From assembly GCA_947053345.1 (NCBI GenBank), contig CAMRSM010000023.1, forward strand, positions 1 through 64,000: a stretch of DNA of 64,000 nucleotides. Direction: 5' to 3'. The number at the start of each line of letters is the position of its first letter. The stretch's first letter is position 1. Both the position numbers and the translations under genes were made by a program. The notes beneath the pieces were generated by a model. It ran no database searches and was not told the origin of the DNA. It worked only from the letters and a program-made list of their open reading frames with translations. Of the stretch, positions 1 through 8,668 are shown piece by piece. This DNA is from an uncultured Lachnospiraceae bacterium. GTDB lineage: Bacteria > Bacillota > Clostridia > Lachnospirales > Lachnospiraceae.

Positions 1-100
1 AGTTCCGCATGTGTCCCTCCCGGCTGCCACACCGGGGAAGCAATTTCCGTCCGCGCTGCTTCCGGAAATCGTTTCCGGCACCCTTCTTTTTATTTTATCA
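1..100. repeat. hairpin-rich intergenic segment, possible relative of the 27-kb repeat
   Basis: No gene is seen before the recG stop codon. The segment holds a perfect 7-base stem (CCGGAAA, loop TCG, TTTCCGG) followed on the plus strand by a T-rich run, so it could end a plus-strand transcript. It opens with AGTTCCGCATG, the same 11 bases that open each repeat unit at 27031-27267, and both have a central stem of the GGAAG/CTTCC type. The relationship is suggestive only. Confidence 0.35.
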
Positions 101-111
101 CAAACTTCTTT

Positions 112-2130
112 TCAATGAAAGCCTTTTTCGTTTTTTGTGCAAATCTTAGAGCAAACACTCTCGTATTCCTCCTGCGTCAGGCTCTTCACCGCGGTATTTG
201 CGGCAGCGAGCAAATCCGCGTCCCGGTATATGTCCGCAAGTTCAAACTGCATTTCACCACTCTGGCGCACGCCGAACACATCGCCCGGCCCCCTTAGTTT
301 CAAATCCTCACTGGCAATATAAAAACCGTCGTTGGAACGGTTCATGATCTCCAACCGCTCCCTCGCTTTCTCATCCTGCGAACCGTTTACAAAAATGCAG
401 TAGGACTGATGCGCCCCCCTGCCAATACGGCCCCTAAGCTGGTGCAGCTGCGCCAGCCCAAAGCGCTCGGCATCCTCGATCATCATGACCGTGGCGTTTG
501 GCACATTGACACCGACTTCGACAACCGTCGTCGAGACGAGCACCTGGATCTCTCCCCTCGCAAATTGTTCCATCCGCTCATTTTTTAATGCTGCTTTCAT
601 CTGCCCGTGCAATGCCGCCACCACGACATCCGCCGGCAGTTCTTCGCGCAGGCGCTCCGTATATTCCATAACATTTTCCGCCTCGATTTCCTCACTCTGT
701 TCCACCATCGGGCAGATCACATACGCCTGCCTGCCCTCCGAAACCTGCCCCGCGATAAAACGGAATGCCGTGGGACGGTAGGATGTCCCGACAACACAGT
801 TCTTGACCGGCAGACGCTCCGCCGGCAGTTCCGTGATCAGTGACACATCAAGATCGCCGTAAAGTACGATCGCGAGTGTCCTTGGGATTGGGGTTGCGCT
901 CATAACGAGCACATGTACACACTCCCCCTTCCCTGCAAGGCTCTCCCGCTGCCGCACACCGAAACGGTGCTGCTCGTCCGTCACGACAAGCGCCAGCTTG
1001 CTATATACCACCTTCTCCTGTATCAGCGCGTGGGTGCCGATGATGACATCCGCCCCATGTCCTGCGATCTTTGCATAGACTTCCTTTTTTTCCGCCGCCG
1101 TCATCGAGCCGACAAGCAGGCACACCCGCACGCCAAAGGGATCAAAGGCTGCCCGCACCGCCTCATAATGCTGCCTTGCCAAAACTTCTGTCGGTGCCAT
1201 CATACAGCCCTGATAACCATTCGTTGCGGCAAGAAGCAGCGCATATTCCGCAAGCACGGTCTTCCCCGATCCGACATCCCCCTGGATGAGGCGGTTCATG
1301 ACGTACTCTCCCGCCATATCCTGCCGTATCTCCGAAAGCGCCTCCTCCTGCCCCGCCGTCAGACGGTAGGGCAGCCCCTGCAAAAAAAGCTTACATTTAT
1401 CGGTTTCCTTTAACAAAAAATGATTTTTGTTCACATGGCGGTTTTCCTTCTGCGCGCGCAGGCGCACTGCAAAGCGGAAAAACTCGTCAAACACCAGCCG
1501 CCGCCTCGCATCAAGCAATGTCTCCCTCGACTTCGGAAAATGAATCTCCCCAAGCGCCGCCCTCTGTGAGATCAGTTTATTTTCCCGCACAACCCTCGCC
1601 GGAAGATCATCTTCCCGCGTGTTTAGCATGCCAAGCACCTGCCCCACCGCCTTTTGCAGTGCCCGGTTTGTAAGCCCCGCCGTCAGGGGATAAACCGGCT
1701 GCAGGACATTTAAAAGCACACGGTACTCTTCCCTCTTATAGATTTTGGGTTGATCCATCACAAGCACCCCGGCTTTTCGCACGATCCTGCCCCGGAAAAT
1801 GTAGTGGATCCCCCGTTTGAGCATATTTTTTAAATACACCTGGTTAAACCAGGTCAGGCGCAGTGTCCCGCTCGCATCCCGCACATTGCAGGAAACAACC
1901 GTCAGCCCCTTCATGCGCTTTGCCTCGGCAAAGGTCGCAACTCCCGCCTCGACCGCCGCAACACTTCCCTCCCGCAGGTTCGCAATCGGAACCGGCAGAC
2001 CATATACCTCATAATCCCTTGGATAGTGCCGCAACAGGTCGTCCACCGTAAAAATTCCGAGCTTCGCGAGCGTTTTCGCCGTCTTCTCCCCAATCCCCTT
2101 GATACATTCTACCGAATCGTTCTGCTGCAT
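112..2130 (-). CDS. recG: ATP-dependent DNA helicase RecG
   Basis: RecG unwinds branched DNA and remodels stalled replication forks and Holliday junctions in the cytoplasm. The 672-residue product has the usual order: N-terminal wedge/OB region, helicase lobe 1 with Walker A GDVGSGKT near residues 284-291 and the DEQH box near 385-388 followed by the SATPIPRT motif, then lobe 2 with a QLRGRIGRG arginine-finger motif and the C-terminal RecG tail. Length is normal for the family. An open frame extends 17 codons further upstream, but the ATG at 2130 follows a GGGGAGG Shine-Dalgarno and matches family N-termini, so I chose it. It is the last gene of the conserved rpmB-yloU-fakA-recG block; the spacing of about 90 bases to fakA suggests co-transcription. 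Confidence 0.97.
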   Translation of the reverse strand: MQQNDSVECIKGIGEKTAKTLAKLGIFTVDDLLRHYPRDYEVYGLPVPIANLREGSVAAVEAGVATFAEAKRMKGLTVVSCNVRDASGTLRLTWFNQVYLKNMLKRGIHYIFRGRIVRKAGVLVMDQPKIYKREEYRVLLNVLQPVYPLTAGLTNRALQKAVGQVLGMLNTREDDLPARVVRENKLISQRAALGEIHFPKSRETLLDARRRLVFDEFFRFAVRLRAQKENRHVNKNHFLLKETDKCKLFLQGLPYRLTAGQEEALSEIRQDMAGEYVMNRLIQGDVGSGKTVLAEYALLLAATNGYQGCMMAPTEVLARQHYEAVRAAFDPFGVRVCLLVGSMTAAEKKEVYAKIAGHGADVIIGTHALIQEKVVYSKLALVVTDEQHRFGVRQRESLAGKGECVHVLVMSATPIPRTLAIVLYGDLDVSLITELPAERLPVKNCVVGTSYRPTAFRFIAGQVSEGRQAYVICPMVEQSEEIEAENVMEYTERLREELPADVVVAALHGQMKAALKNERMEQFARGEIQVLVSTTVVEVGVNVPNATVMMIEDAERFGLAQLHQLRGRIGRGAHQSYCIFVNGSQDEKARERLEIMNRSNDGFYIASEDLKLRGPGDVFGVRQSGEMQFELADIYRDADLLAAANTAVKSLTQEEYESVCSKICTKNEKGFH

Positions 2131-2221
2131 GTCCTGCCCCGCCTCCCCGAAAAGAAATGCCCAGACCGTCCGTCTGGGCATCCTGCGCGCTGCGGCGTAA
2201 ATCTCTGATACCGCCCCGCCT

Positions 2222-3946
2222 TTATTCTACCGATAACACATAATAATAGATCGGCTGACCTCCGTCATGCACCTCCACGTCCACGTCCGGATAGAGCTTC
2301 TCGATGCGCGCCGCCACCGCTTTCGCATCCTCCCTTGCCGTTTCGCTTCCATAATAAAGGCTGATCAGTTCCGAGTTTTCATCCACCATCGCATCCACCA
2401 GCTCAATCGTCGTATCGGCGATATTCTTGCCGACTGCAAGGATCGTCTTGTCATCCAGCCCCATGATATCCCCCTGATGGATTTCCTTGCCGTCGATGCT
2501 CGTATCGCGCACGGCGTAAGTCACCTGTCCGGAGCGCACCGCATGCATCCCGTCGGTCATGAATTGCTCGTTCTCCGCCGCCGACTTGTCGTACACGTAA
2601 TTGATCATCGCCGCAATCCCCTGCGGAACCGTCTTTGACGGGATCACAATGATCTCCTTGTCCTCCGTCAGCGCCTTCGCCTGGTTCGCCGCAAGAATAA
2701 TATTGCTGTTGTTCGGAAGGATGAATATCGTATCCGCCGAAACCTGCTCGATTGCGTTTAGCATATCTTCCGTGCTTGGGTTCATTGTCTGCCCGCCCTC
2801 GATCAGGTAATCCACGCCAAGCCCCTTAAAAATCTCATTGATGCCGTTTCCGATTGAGACCGCAACAAAACCCACCGCCTTGCGCGGCTCTGTGGAAGCC
2901 GCCCGTTCCTGCACCACTTCCTGCTCCTGCGGCTTTTTTTCGGCTTCTTGGCCCCGGATAACCGCCGCTTGCTTCTCCGCCTCTAAGATCACCTTCTCGT
3001 TATGCTCCTCGCGCATGTTGTCAATCTTCATCTTCGTAAGGGAACCATACGTCAATGCCCGTTGGATAGCAAGCCCCGGATCATTCGTATGTACGTGAAC
3101 CTTTACGATATCATCGTCCGATACGACCACGATCGAGTCCCCGATCGACTCAAGAAATGCTTTAAACTCATACTCGGTCTGTCCCGTATACTCCTTCTCG
3201 AGCATGATGATGAATTCCGTGCAATAACCGAATTTAATGTCCGAAGTCTCGATACCCTCGCTGTTTACGACACCCGCCGGCCTTTCCGGTGCCGCCTTCG
3301 GCTGTTCCATAATGCCGAAATCGACCTCCTTGCCAAGCATCGCCTCATAGGCACCTTTCACGACCTCCACAAGCCCGCTCCCCCCGGAATCGACGACACC
3401 CGCCTCCTTTAATACCGGCAGCAGTTCCGGCGTATAGGCAAGTACCTCCTCCATGTGCTTTATTACTTCCGCACCAAAATATTCGAGGTCATCCGTCTCC
3501 CCCACAAGTTCGGCGGCACGCTCGGCAGCCCCTTTTGCCACCGTCAGGATCGTCCCTTCCTTCGGCTTCATGACCGCCTTGTACGCAGTCTCCACCGCTT
3601 TCTGGAAAGCGTTTGCCATGACTGGCACATCGATCACCGAATGCTCTTTTACTTCCTTCGTAAACCCGCGGAAAAGCTGCGATAAGATAACACCGGAATT
3701 GCCCCTTGCGCCGCGCAGGGAACCGGAGGAGATCGCTTTTGCGAGCGACTTCATATCCGGCGCTTCGATCGCGGAAACCTCCTTCGCAGCGGACATGATG
3801 GTTAATGTCATATTCGTTCCCGTATCACCGTCCGGCACCGGAAAAACATTTAGCTCATTGATATACTCTTTCTTTGCCTCGATACTTTTTGCCCCTGCCA
3901 AAAACATCTTCTGCAAAAGCGTTGCATCTATCGTATTCAGACTCAC
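2222..3946 (-). CDS. fakA: FakA/YloV-family DAK2-domain kinase
   Basis: Members phosphorylate fatty acids bound to a FakB (DegV-family) partner, feeding exogenous fatty acids into phospholipid synthesis. The 574-residue protein has the N-terminal Dak phosphatase-like/DAK2 ATP-binding region with NVFPVPDGDTGTNM near residue 35, which carries the metal-binding [10 protein letters not shown], then a middle region and a DegV-like C-terminal half. The frame is open from a GTG at 3967, but GGAGGA is placed about nine bases before a GTG at 3946 that begins SLNTIDATLL, so the shorter form is preferred. The preceding yloU gene ends 22 bases upstream, indicating translational neighbours. No fakB is in the window. 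Confidence 0.9.
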   Translation of the reverse strand: MSLNTIDATLLQKMFLAGAKSIEAKKEYINELNVFPVPDGDTGTNMTLTIMSAAKEVSAIEAPDMKSLAKAISSGSLRGARGNSGVILSQLFRGFTKEVKEHSVIDVPVMANAFQKAVETAYKAVMKPKEGTILTVAKGAAERAAELVGETDDLEYFGAEVIKHMEEVLAYTPELLPVLKEAGVVDSGGSGLVEVVKGAYEAMLGKEVDFGIMEQPKAAPERPAGVVNSEGIETSDIKFGYCTEFIIMLEKEYTGQTEYEFKAFLESIGDSIVVVSDDDIVKVHVHTNDPGLAIQRALTYGSLTKMKIDNMREEHNEKVILEAEKQAAVIRGQEAEKKPQEQEVVQERAASTEPRKAVGFVAVSIGNGINEIFKGLGVDYLIEGGQTMNPSTEDMLNAIEQVSADTIFILPNNSNIILAANQAKALTEDKEIIVIPSKTVPQGIAAMINYVYDKSAAENEQFMTDGMHAVRSGQVTYAVRDTSIDGKEIHQGDIMGLDDKTILAVGKNIADTTIELVDAMVDENSELISLYYGSETAREDAKAVAARIEKLYPDVDVEVHDGGQPIYYYVLSVE

Positions 3947-3968
3947 CTGTTTTGCTCCTCCTTCCACA

Positions 3969-4328
3969 TTAATCTATCACGCGAACGCCTTCTACAAAGA
4001 TGTTGATCTTTGCGACCTCAAGCCCGGCAAATTCTTCAATCTTATATTTCACATTGCTGATCAGGTTTTCCGCGACCGCGGAAATGCTCACACCGTAGGA
4101 AACGATGATATGAAGGTCAATGGTGATCTTATTGTCCTTTAAGGTAACACCGACCCCATGTGTTAAGTTATCCCTGCGCAAAAGCTTGACCAGACCGTCC
4201 TTCATGCTGATCGATGCCATACCCACAACGCCAAAACACTCTACCGCAGAGGAACCTGCATATTTCGCTACCACGGCCGTGTCAACCGCAATTTCGCCAA
4301 GTTTGGTATTCATCATCCCATTATTCAT
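3969..4328 (-). CDS. yloU: Asp23/Gls24-family envelope stress protein (YloU)
   Basis: Small cytoplasmic or membrane-associated protein of the alkaline-shock Asp23 family. It sits directly upstream of the fatty-acid kinase gene, as in Bacillus subtilis. The 119-residue sequence contains the family pattern: GEIAV near the start, an ...GV..M central stretch, a DNKITIDLHIIVSYG beta region, and a C-terminal INIFVEGVRV motif. The ATG at 4328 has GGGAGGG eight bases upstream. A promoter is visible at 4402-4430. The precise role of this family is not well defined; the linkage suggests an envelope or lipid homeostasis function. Confidence 0.92.
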   Translation of the reverse strand: MNNGMMNTKLGEIAVDTAVVAKYAGSSAVECFGVVGMASISMKDGLVKLLRRDNLTHGVGVTLKDNKITIDLHIIVSYGVSISAVAENLISNVKYKIEEFAGLEVAKINIFVEGVRVID

Positions 4329-4401
4329 AAATAGCCCTCCCGTTCATTTTTTGTCCGCGGCGCAAACCCTCTTCCCATATAAGCAGTTTGCCTTTTCAGA
4401 T

Positions 4402-4430
4402 ATTATACCCTATTTTTCCAGAAATGAAAA
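4402..4430 (-). promoter_or_regulatory. sigma-A promoter for yloU-fakA-recG
   Basis: Read on the minus strand: -35 TTTTCA, 17-base spacer, -10 TATAAT. The start codon of yloU is 74 bases downstream of the -10. Confidence 0.65.
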
Positions 4431-4554
4431 CACCTTTTTTGCTGTTTTCCCCGCGGATGCCAAAAATCTTTTCCCCAGTGCCTGCCGCGTTGTAACATAT
4501 CCGGATTCCCGCCGCATATAATATAACATCTCACAACCAAAAAAGGAGGCCGTT

Positions 4555-4695
4555 ATGAAGCGGATGATCGGTTTCATTCTTTTCTGGGTTGCTGTAGGTA
4601 TGACCATCATGCTCTTTATCAGCAGCGGCCTTTTCGCTGTTTTTTTAATTATTCTGTTCTTTGTGCTTAGCTACCACCTGTTTTCCGACTGTTAA
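4555..4695 (+). CDS. small membrane protein, 46 residues
   Basis: A short gene on the strand opposite to its neighbours. AAGGAGG lies five bases before the ATG. The product begins MKRMIGFILFWVAVG and consists of two hydrophobic stretches (about residues 5-20 and 23-41) separated by SSG, ending YHLFSDC. This predicts a helical hairpin in the membrane. I recognise the look of small clostridial membrane proteins but know no function. It is transcribed divergently from yloU and convergently to rpmB. Confidence 0.75.
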   Translation: MKRMIGFILFWVAVGMTIMLFISSGLFAVFLIILFFVLSYHLFSDC

Positions 4696-4700
4696 AACCC

Positions 4701-4800
4701 ACCCTTTGCAATGCCCTGACGGGTGTTCCCCGCAGGGGAATCCCCCGCCGCCGGCATCCGGGCAGGGCATGACAAAGGGTGTCAATCTCTTGACACCCTT
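4701..4800. terminator. composite palindrome with two alternative stems
   Basis: Between the small membrane gene and rpmB, which converge. Outer arms ACCCTTTG (4701-4708) and CAAAGGGT (4773-4780) enclose ATGCCCTG/CAGGGCAT and a TTCCCC-GCA-GGGGAA hairpin. The right arm also forms a perfect 10-base stem, AAGGGTGTCA (4775-4784) with TGACACCCTT (4791-4800). The two foldings exclude each other. Probably a bidirectional terminator. Confidence 0.6.
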
Positions 4801-4821
4801 CCTCTCCCTTTTGTTTACGTT

Positions 4822-5019
4822 TTACGCACGCTCTACCTTACCGGCTCTCAGACAAGAGGTACAAACGTACATTCTCTGTGTTCCGCCGTTGACTTTTACC
4901 TTGACATGCTTCACGTTGGACTTCCACATTCTGTTAGCACGTCTGCTCAACTGACTTCTGGAATGGCTTAACCGGGAGCCCCACAGGGAAGCTTTATCGC
5001 AAATTGCACATTTTGCCAT
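4822..5019 (-). CDS. rpmB: 50S ribosomal protein L28
   Basis: Structural protein of the large ribosomal subunit. The 65-residue sequence begins MAKCAICDK and has the L28 core NRMWKSNVKHVKV with the CTSCLRAGKV ending. The CxxC pairs (residues 4-7 and near 54-57) are of the zinc-binding type of L28. Length is normal for Firmicutes. AAGGAGGTG precedes the ATG. A strong promoter lies at 5103-5131. It heads the conserved block that continues into yloU-fakA-recG, although a terminator-like structure and an opposing small gene intervene here. Confidence 0.97.
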   Translation of the reverse strand: MAKCAICDKASLWGSRLSHSRSQLSRRANRMWKSNVKHVKVKVNGGTQRMYVCTSCLRAGKVERA

Positions 5020-5102
5020 GAACTAGCACCTCCTTAATAAAAATTAGGTCTTAGCCTGTGCAAACAATACTCTTCTTCACACCTGACCTGCAAACAAGAG
5101 CT

Positions 5103-5131
5103 ATTTTAGCAGATAAACAACCAATTTGCAA
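5103..5131 (-). promoter_or_regulatory. sigma-A promoter for rpmB
   Basis: Minus-strand -35 TTGCAA, 17-base spacer, -10 TAAAAT, 83 bases upstream of the rpmB start codon. Confidence 0.7.
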
Positions 5132-5174
5132 GTATAATTTTAATTTTTTTTCTTTTTTTCGTCAAAGGCCACTG

Positions 5175-5588
5175 CTACGGTTCACTTTTTTCCGCTTCCC
5201 TCGCAAACTGTGCCGCTTTTTCGTCCACTTCCTTCTCCTGCTCCTTCGTCGCGCTGTCCTTTGTGAACTTGTCCACCAAATCCGGCACCATCTCAAAAAT
5301 CTTTGTCAGGGCATCCTGATTCTTCACGTTGACAAGCCGCGCATGTCCGTTCTGGACCACAAGCACCGCGCTCGGTGTCATCTTGCCGCTCATGCCGCCG
5401 CCGGAATTATCCTTTGATCCGTTTACGAACGACCCCGCCCCCATGCCGAAGCTCACGTCCACGAGCGGCAGGATGATCGTGCCGTCATCAAATTTCACTG
5501 CGTCACCGACCACCGTCTTTGTCGTCAGGAATGCCTCCATCCCCTGAAACAATGCACTTACCGTACTGCTGAATTTCCCGTCTGCCAT
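5175..5588 (-). CDS. ytfJ: GerW-family sporulation protein (YtfJ)
   Basis: GerW/YtfJ proteins are spore inner-coat or germination-related proteins in endospore formers. The 137-residue product shows the family features: an N-terminal helix, VVGDAV, DGTIILPLVDVSFGMGAG, a glycine-rich SGGGMSGKMTPSAVLVV stretch, and a charged C-terminal tail after the VPDLVDKF segment. It lies 76 bases after a DUF2953 gene, the same pairing as ytfI-ytfJ in Bacillus subtilis. Its presence suggests the host sporulates or descends from spore formers. Confidence 0.9.
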   Translation of the reverse strand: MADGKFSSTVSALFQGMEAFLTTKTVVGDAVKFDDGTIILPLVDVSFGMGAGSFVNGSKDNSGGGMSGKMTPSAVLVVQNGHARLVNVKNQDALTKIFEMVPDLVDKFTKDSATKEQEKEVDEKAAQFAREAEKSEP

Positions 5589-5664
5589 AGTATTATAATC
5601 CTCCTATTTTTGTTCTATATTAAGTCCCGCGAAAATCCCTGCGCATCTTTTTGCTTCCGCTGTT

Positions 5665-6729
5665 TTAAAGTTCCGCCGATGCTGAAAGCTCCCTCTGCAA
5701 TTCCTTTGCCGAGGAAAGCAGGCGCATGATCTTCCCCTTTCTCCACAGCTTGAATACAATCCACAAAATCGTACCGAACCGTATTCTGCCCTTGACCCGC
5801 ACACGCCCCTCCAGGAGGAAATGATCCGCCGTAAAATCCGCGGACAGCCGCAGTGGCTTCGCGTAGACAGGATACAGCATCCCAAGTACCGAAAGTGCCC
5901 GCCCCAGCGAGTACGGATTCCCGGTCGCAAACCGGATCTCTCCCTCCATTTTATACGGAAATACATGTTTTAGCAACCGAAAAATAGATTTCCCCGCATA
6001 TTTTATCCCGTTTTTATTTCCCTCATCCCGAAGAAATGCCAGAATGAGCTTTCCTTTGTCCGCGATGTCCGTAAATTTTGTTTCCGCAAAACATATCTTG
6101 TCTTTTAAATTCCGTATGATGCCGGCAAGTTTTTGGAAAAAGCCCCTTATTTTGCGGGCTAAGCCTTTGATCCGGGAAACAAGACCTGCAATCGGACGAA
6201 ACAGCCCGTGCGGGGTAGCTTCCTGCGTACCTTCCACCGTTTCCCCGGTATCCGCTTCCGCCTGCAGGGATTGCCCTGCTTCATCCTGCCCCGGCTGCCC
6301 GTCTTTCCCTTCCCCGGCAGCTTCCGGCCTGTCAGGCTCCGCCGCGCATTCCGGTTGCTCCTGCCGTTCTTTCGGAGGTTCTCCTGTCACTCTTTCTTCC
6401 TTCGCCCCCGGCTTCTTGCGTCGGTGTCTGCCGGTTTTCCCTGCGCCGTGCCCATCCTTTTGGTCACTGGAAAACAGTGTTATGCCAAAAACAGTCAGCT
6501 TTATGTGCAGCCTGCCGTCCTCAAAACGAACCGGCAGGCGGATCAGGCGGAAAATGTAACTCACCTGCGCCTGCACCGAGAGTTCCCCGCCGTTTTTCAC
6601 CACACTCGCGCGGTAACGGATCGGGACAAAGAGCAAGACGAGCAGGATGAAGAGCAGCAAAAGAAGGATGCACAGCAATAAAATCCCGATGATCTTTAGT
6701 ATCGTTCCGAGAATTTTTAAAAACAGCAT
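5665..6729 (-). CDS. DUF2953 domain membrane protein (YtfI-like)
   Basis: 354 residues. A long hydrophobic N-terminal segment (about residues 10-36) anchors it; PIRYRASV and a beta-rich region typical of DUF2953 follow. The middle (about residues 95-170) is a low-complexity, Glu/Gly/Pro-rich linker. The C-terminal part holds the conserved DUF2953 segment with GNPYSLG and a final basic amphipathic region. GGGAGGAAGG precedes the ATG. It is 11 bases downstream of the preceding gene and upstream of the GerW gene, so the three are probably one transcript. The biochemical role is unknown; the pairing with GerW suggests sporulation. Confidence 0.8.
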   Translation of the reverse strand: MLFLKILGTILKIIGILLLCILLLLLFILLVLLFVPIRYRASVVKNGGELSVQAQVSYIFRLIRLPVRFEDGRLHIKLTVFGITLFSSDQKDGHGAGKTGRHRRKKPGAKEERVTGEPPKERQEQPECAAEPDRPEAAGEGKDGQPGQDEAGQSLQAEADTGETVEGTQEATPHGLFRPIAGLVSRIKGLARKIRGFFQKLAGIIRNLKDKICFAETKFTDIADKGKLILAFLRDEGNKNGIKYAGKSIFRLLKHVFPYKMEGEIRFATGNPYSLGRALSVLGMLYPVYAKPLRLSADFTADHFLLEGRVRVKGRIRFGTILWIVFKLWRKGKIMRLLSSAKELQRELSASAEL

Positions 6730-6740
6730 ATCCTTCCTCC

Positions 6741-7058
6741 CTACCGAAAACCAAAATATTTTCTCACGTCAAAGCCCCCCGTCTGCCCATAGACCTCCAT
6801 CACCATGCCCTGCACCAGCCAGATGGCTTCCTCGCGGCTTCCCGCAATGCCGAGCACGTGGATGTCCTGCTCCCTCCGCAGCGAAAGTTTCATCTCGTTC
6901 GCCGGGATCAGGTCAAACAGATCCTTCCCGTTGCCCGCGTACGCAATCAGCGTGATGCCCTTTTTCACGCGTTTCCCCTCGCGGATGCGCGGCACAAGCT
7001 TCTGATAGTTTTCCTTTACAGACTCCCCGACAAAGGGCTCCTTACAAAAATTCAGCAT
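6741..7058 (-). CDS. uncharacterised protein, 105 residues
   Basis: A soluble protein I do not recognise. It contains a Lys/Arg-rich VPRIREGKRVKKG segment, a hydrophobic ITLIAYAG strand, LSLRREQDIHVLGIAGSREEA and a short C-terminus KYFGFR. AAAGGGGAATC precedes the ATG at 7058. The tight spacing (11 bases to the DUF2953 gene, 37 bases from the gene upstream) places it in the same operon as GerW and DUF2953. Confidence 0.7.
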   Translation of the reverse strand: MLNFCKEPFVGESVKENYQKLVPRIREGKRVKKGITLIAYAGNGKDLFDLIPANEMKLSLRREQDIHVLGIAGSREEAIWLVQGMVMEVYGQTGGFDVRKYFGFR

Positions 7059-7095
7059 GATTCCCCTTTCCTGCCAAACCGCCGTGACATCCCGC

Positions 7096-8454
7096 TCACG
7101 CCCGCATCAGTTCCCTCATCATTCTTATCCCTGCCGCCTTTTCCGCCACCTCATGGCATCCGGCAAGGCTTCCCCTGACATAGTCCATCACCTCGTTATG
7201 GCTGTTAAAAAATACGGGGAGCTGCGAGAGCACGGCTGCGGTCATCGCCCGGTTATGCACCGCCTGCTGCCCGGAAAACGCCGCAAGAAGCTTTTCCACA
7301 AGATTGTCCGCCGCTTTCTTTAAATAATCCCGGTCTGCCTGTTTTTCTTCCCTGCACCGGTCAAGATCGGCAAAAAGACTGTTGCCAAGTAAAAGCGCAC
7401 TGCACTTGATACAAGAATACTGCTTTGCCAACATCAGCGCTTCCACGGTCTTTTCTGTTTCCTCGTCAAACCCGGAAAGAACACTTTGCAGTTTTGTGAG
7501 CTTTGGCCCGAACTCTTCAAGGATCCCCTCCGTACCCGCAACCAGTTCCGCCTCCTGCCCGGACAAAACTGAATATTCCCCCGCAAGCGCCCTTTCACAG
7601 ATCAGCCGGAACAGTGGAAAAAAGACCTCCATGCGCGCCGCGGACTCCGCTGACGCATACGGATAATTTAAAAGCCACGCGCAGAGAGGATTCACAAGCT
7701 CCATCAGGCTATAATACTGATCTGTAATCTCCTCCAGCTGTTTTGTCAGCTCCCGGAATTGTTCCCCCGTGCTCTTGCAGTCATCCTCCCCCATATTCTT
7801 CCAGTCCTTTTCCCGCATGGCGGCAAGCCCCTCTCCAAGCTCCGGGAAATACTGCCTCATCCCCGCCGGCTCATAAAGCCCCGCCGACGACTCTATCCGA
7901 TCGACAAATTCCTCCACCGAGGACACATCCATACCCGCGTAATGCTCAAAACCCGCGCGCACCAGTTCCTCAAATTTCCCCCGGCTCATGCGCACCGGGA
8001 GCTGGGAGAGCATCTGTTGAATCCTAATATTCACAAGCAGATTGTCTTTTTCCGCAAAAATATACTGCAGAATTTCCCTCGCCGCCGCGTCATCCTCCGG
8101 GCAGCAAAGATTTTCCTCAAAACGCGGTTCCACCCGGTTTAACATATATTCATACAGCGAAAAGCTATCCGTGTAAGCCGTCAGCACCTGCATTTTGTCC
8201 GTGACCGTGCGGCGAAGCCCCATCAGGGTGCACACCGCCTCCTCCCGCCGCCGTCCGTCAAATCCTTCCAGAAAATTCTCTTTAACCGTGCGGCATACCG
8301 TCTGCCATATCTCATGCGGCTCCTCTGCAAGAACCCTGCCGCCGTCCGCGAGGGATTCATAAAAACCGTAAAACCGCAGAAGGAAGCTTACCCCCGCGTA
8401 AACATTGTCCACCGAGGCCGCCGCCTCAAAAAATCCGGGCAGGTTCCTCTCCAT
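7096..8454 (-). CDS. uncharacterised helical protein
   Basis: About 452 residues, predicted almost all alpha-helical and soluble, with many Glu/Arg-rich heptad-like stretches (for example QFRELTKQLEEITDQYY near the middle). I do not recognise a family. The open frame runs upstream to 8841 but its first 100 codons are Arg/Cys/Trp-rich and look non-coding. Possible starts are ATG 8454, ATG 8499 and ATG 8529; the last has AGGAAAGG nearby, so the start could be up to 25 codons earlier. It lies between two ABC-2 permease genes upstream and the DUF2953/GerW genes downstream on the same strand. Confidence 0.65.
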   Translation of the reverse strand: MERNLPGFFEAAASVDNVYAGVSFLLRFYGFYESLADGGRVLAEEPHEIWQTVCRTVKENFLEGFDGRRREEAVCTLMGLRRTVTDKMQVLTAYTDSFSLYEYMLNRVEPRFEENLCCPEDDAAAREILQYIFAEKDNLLVNIRIQQMLSQLPVRMSRGKFEELVRAGFEHYAGMDVSSVEEFVDRIESSAGLYEPAGMRQYFPELGEGLAAMREKDWKNMGEDDCKSTGEQFRELTKQLEEITDQYYSLMELVNPLCAWLLNYPYASAESAARMEVFFPLFRLICERALAGEYSVLSGQEAELVAGTEGILEEFGPKLTKLQSVLSGFDEETEKTVEALMLAKQYSCIKCSALLLGNSLFADLDRCREEKQADRDYLKKAADNLVEKLLAAFSGQQAVHNRAMTAAVLSQLPVFFNSHNEVMDYVRGSLAGCHEVAEKAAGIRMMRELMRA

Positions 8455-8668
8455 ACTTTCTTTTCTTCGTTCCCCGTGTACTTTTCTCTTATCTCCCATG
8501 TCTTTTACCAAACCTTTCCGCCGCGGCATCCGCCTTTCCTGCCCGGCCAATCTCCCCGCCCGCCGTCCGCAAAACCGCCAAACATAACCATCCTGCCTAC
8601 ACTGCCATCTTCTTACCGGCACTGAGGGCTCCCCCTGCCGTGTCCACAAAACCCCCGGCAAAACTGCA

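Noticed and set aside
4410-4610. 66-residue minus-strand ORF
   Set aside because: It shadows the promoter of yloU and the better supported plus-strand small gene.
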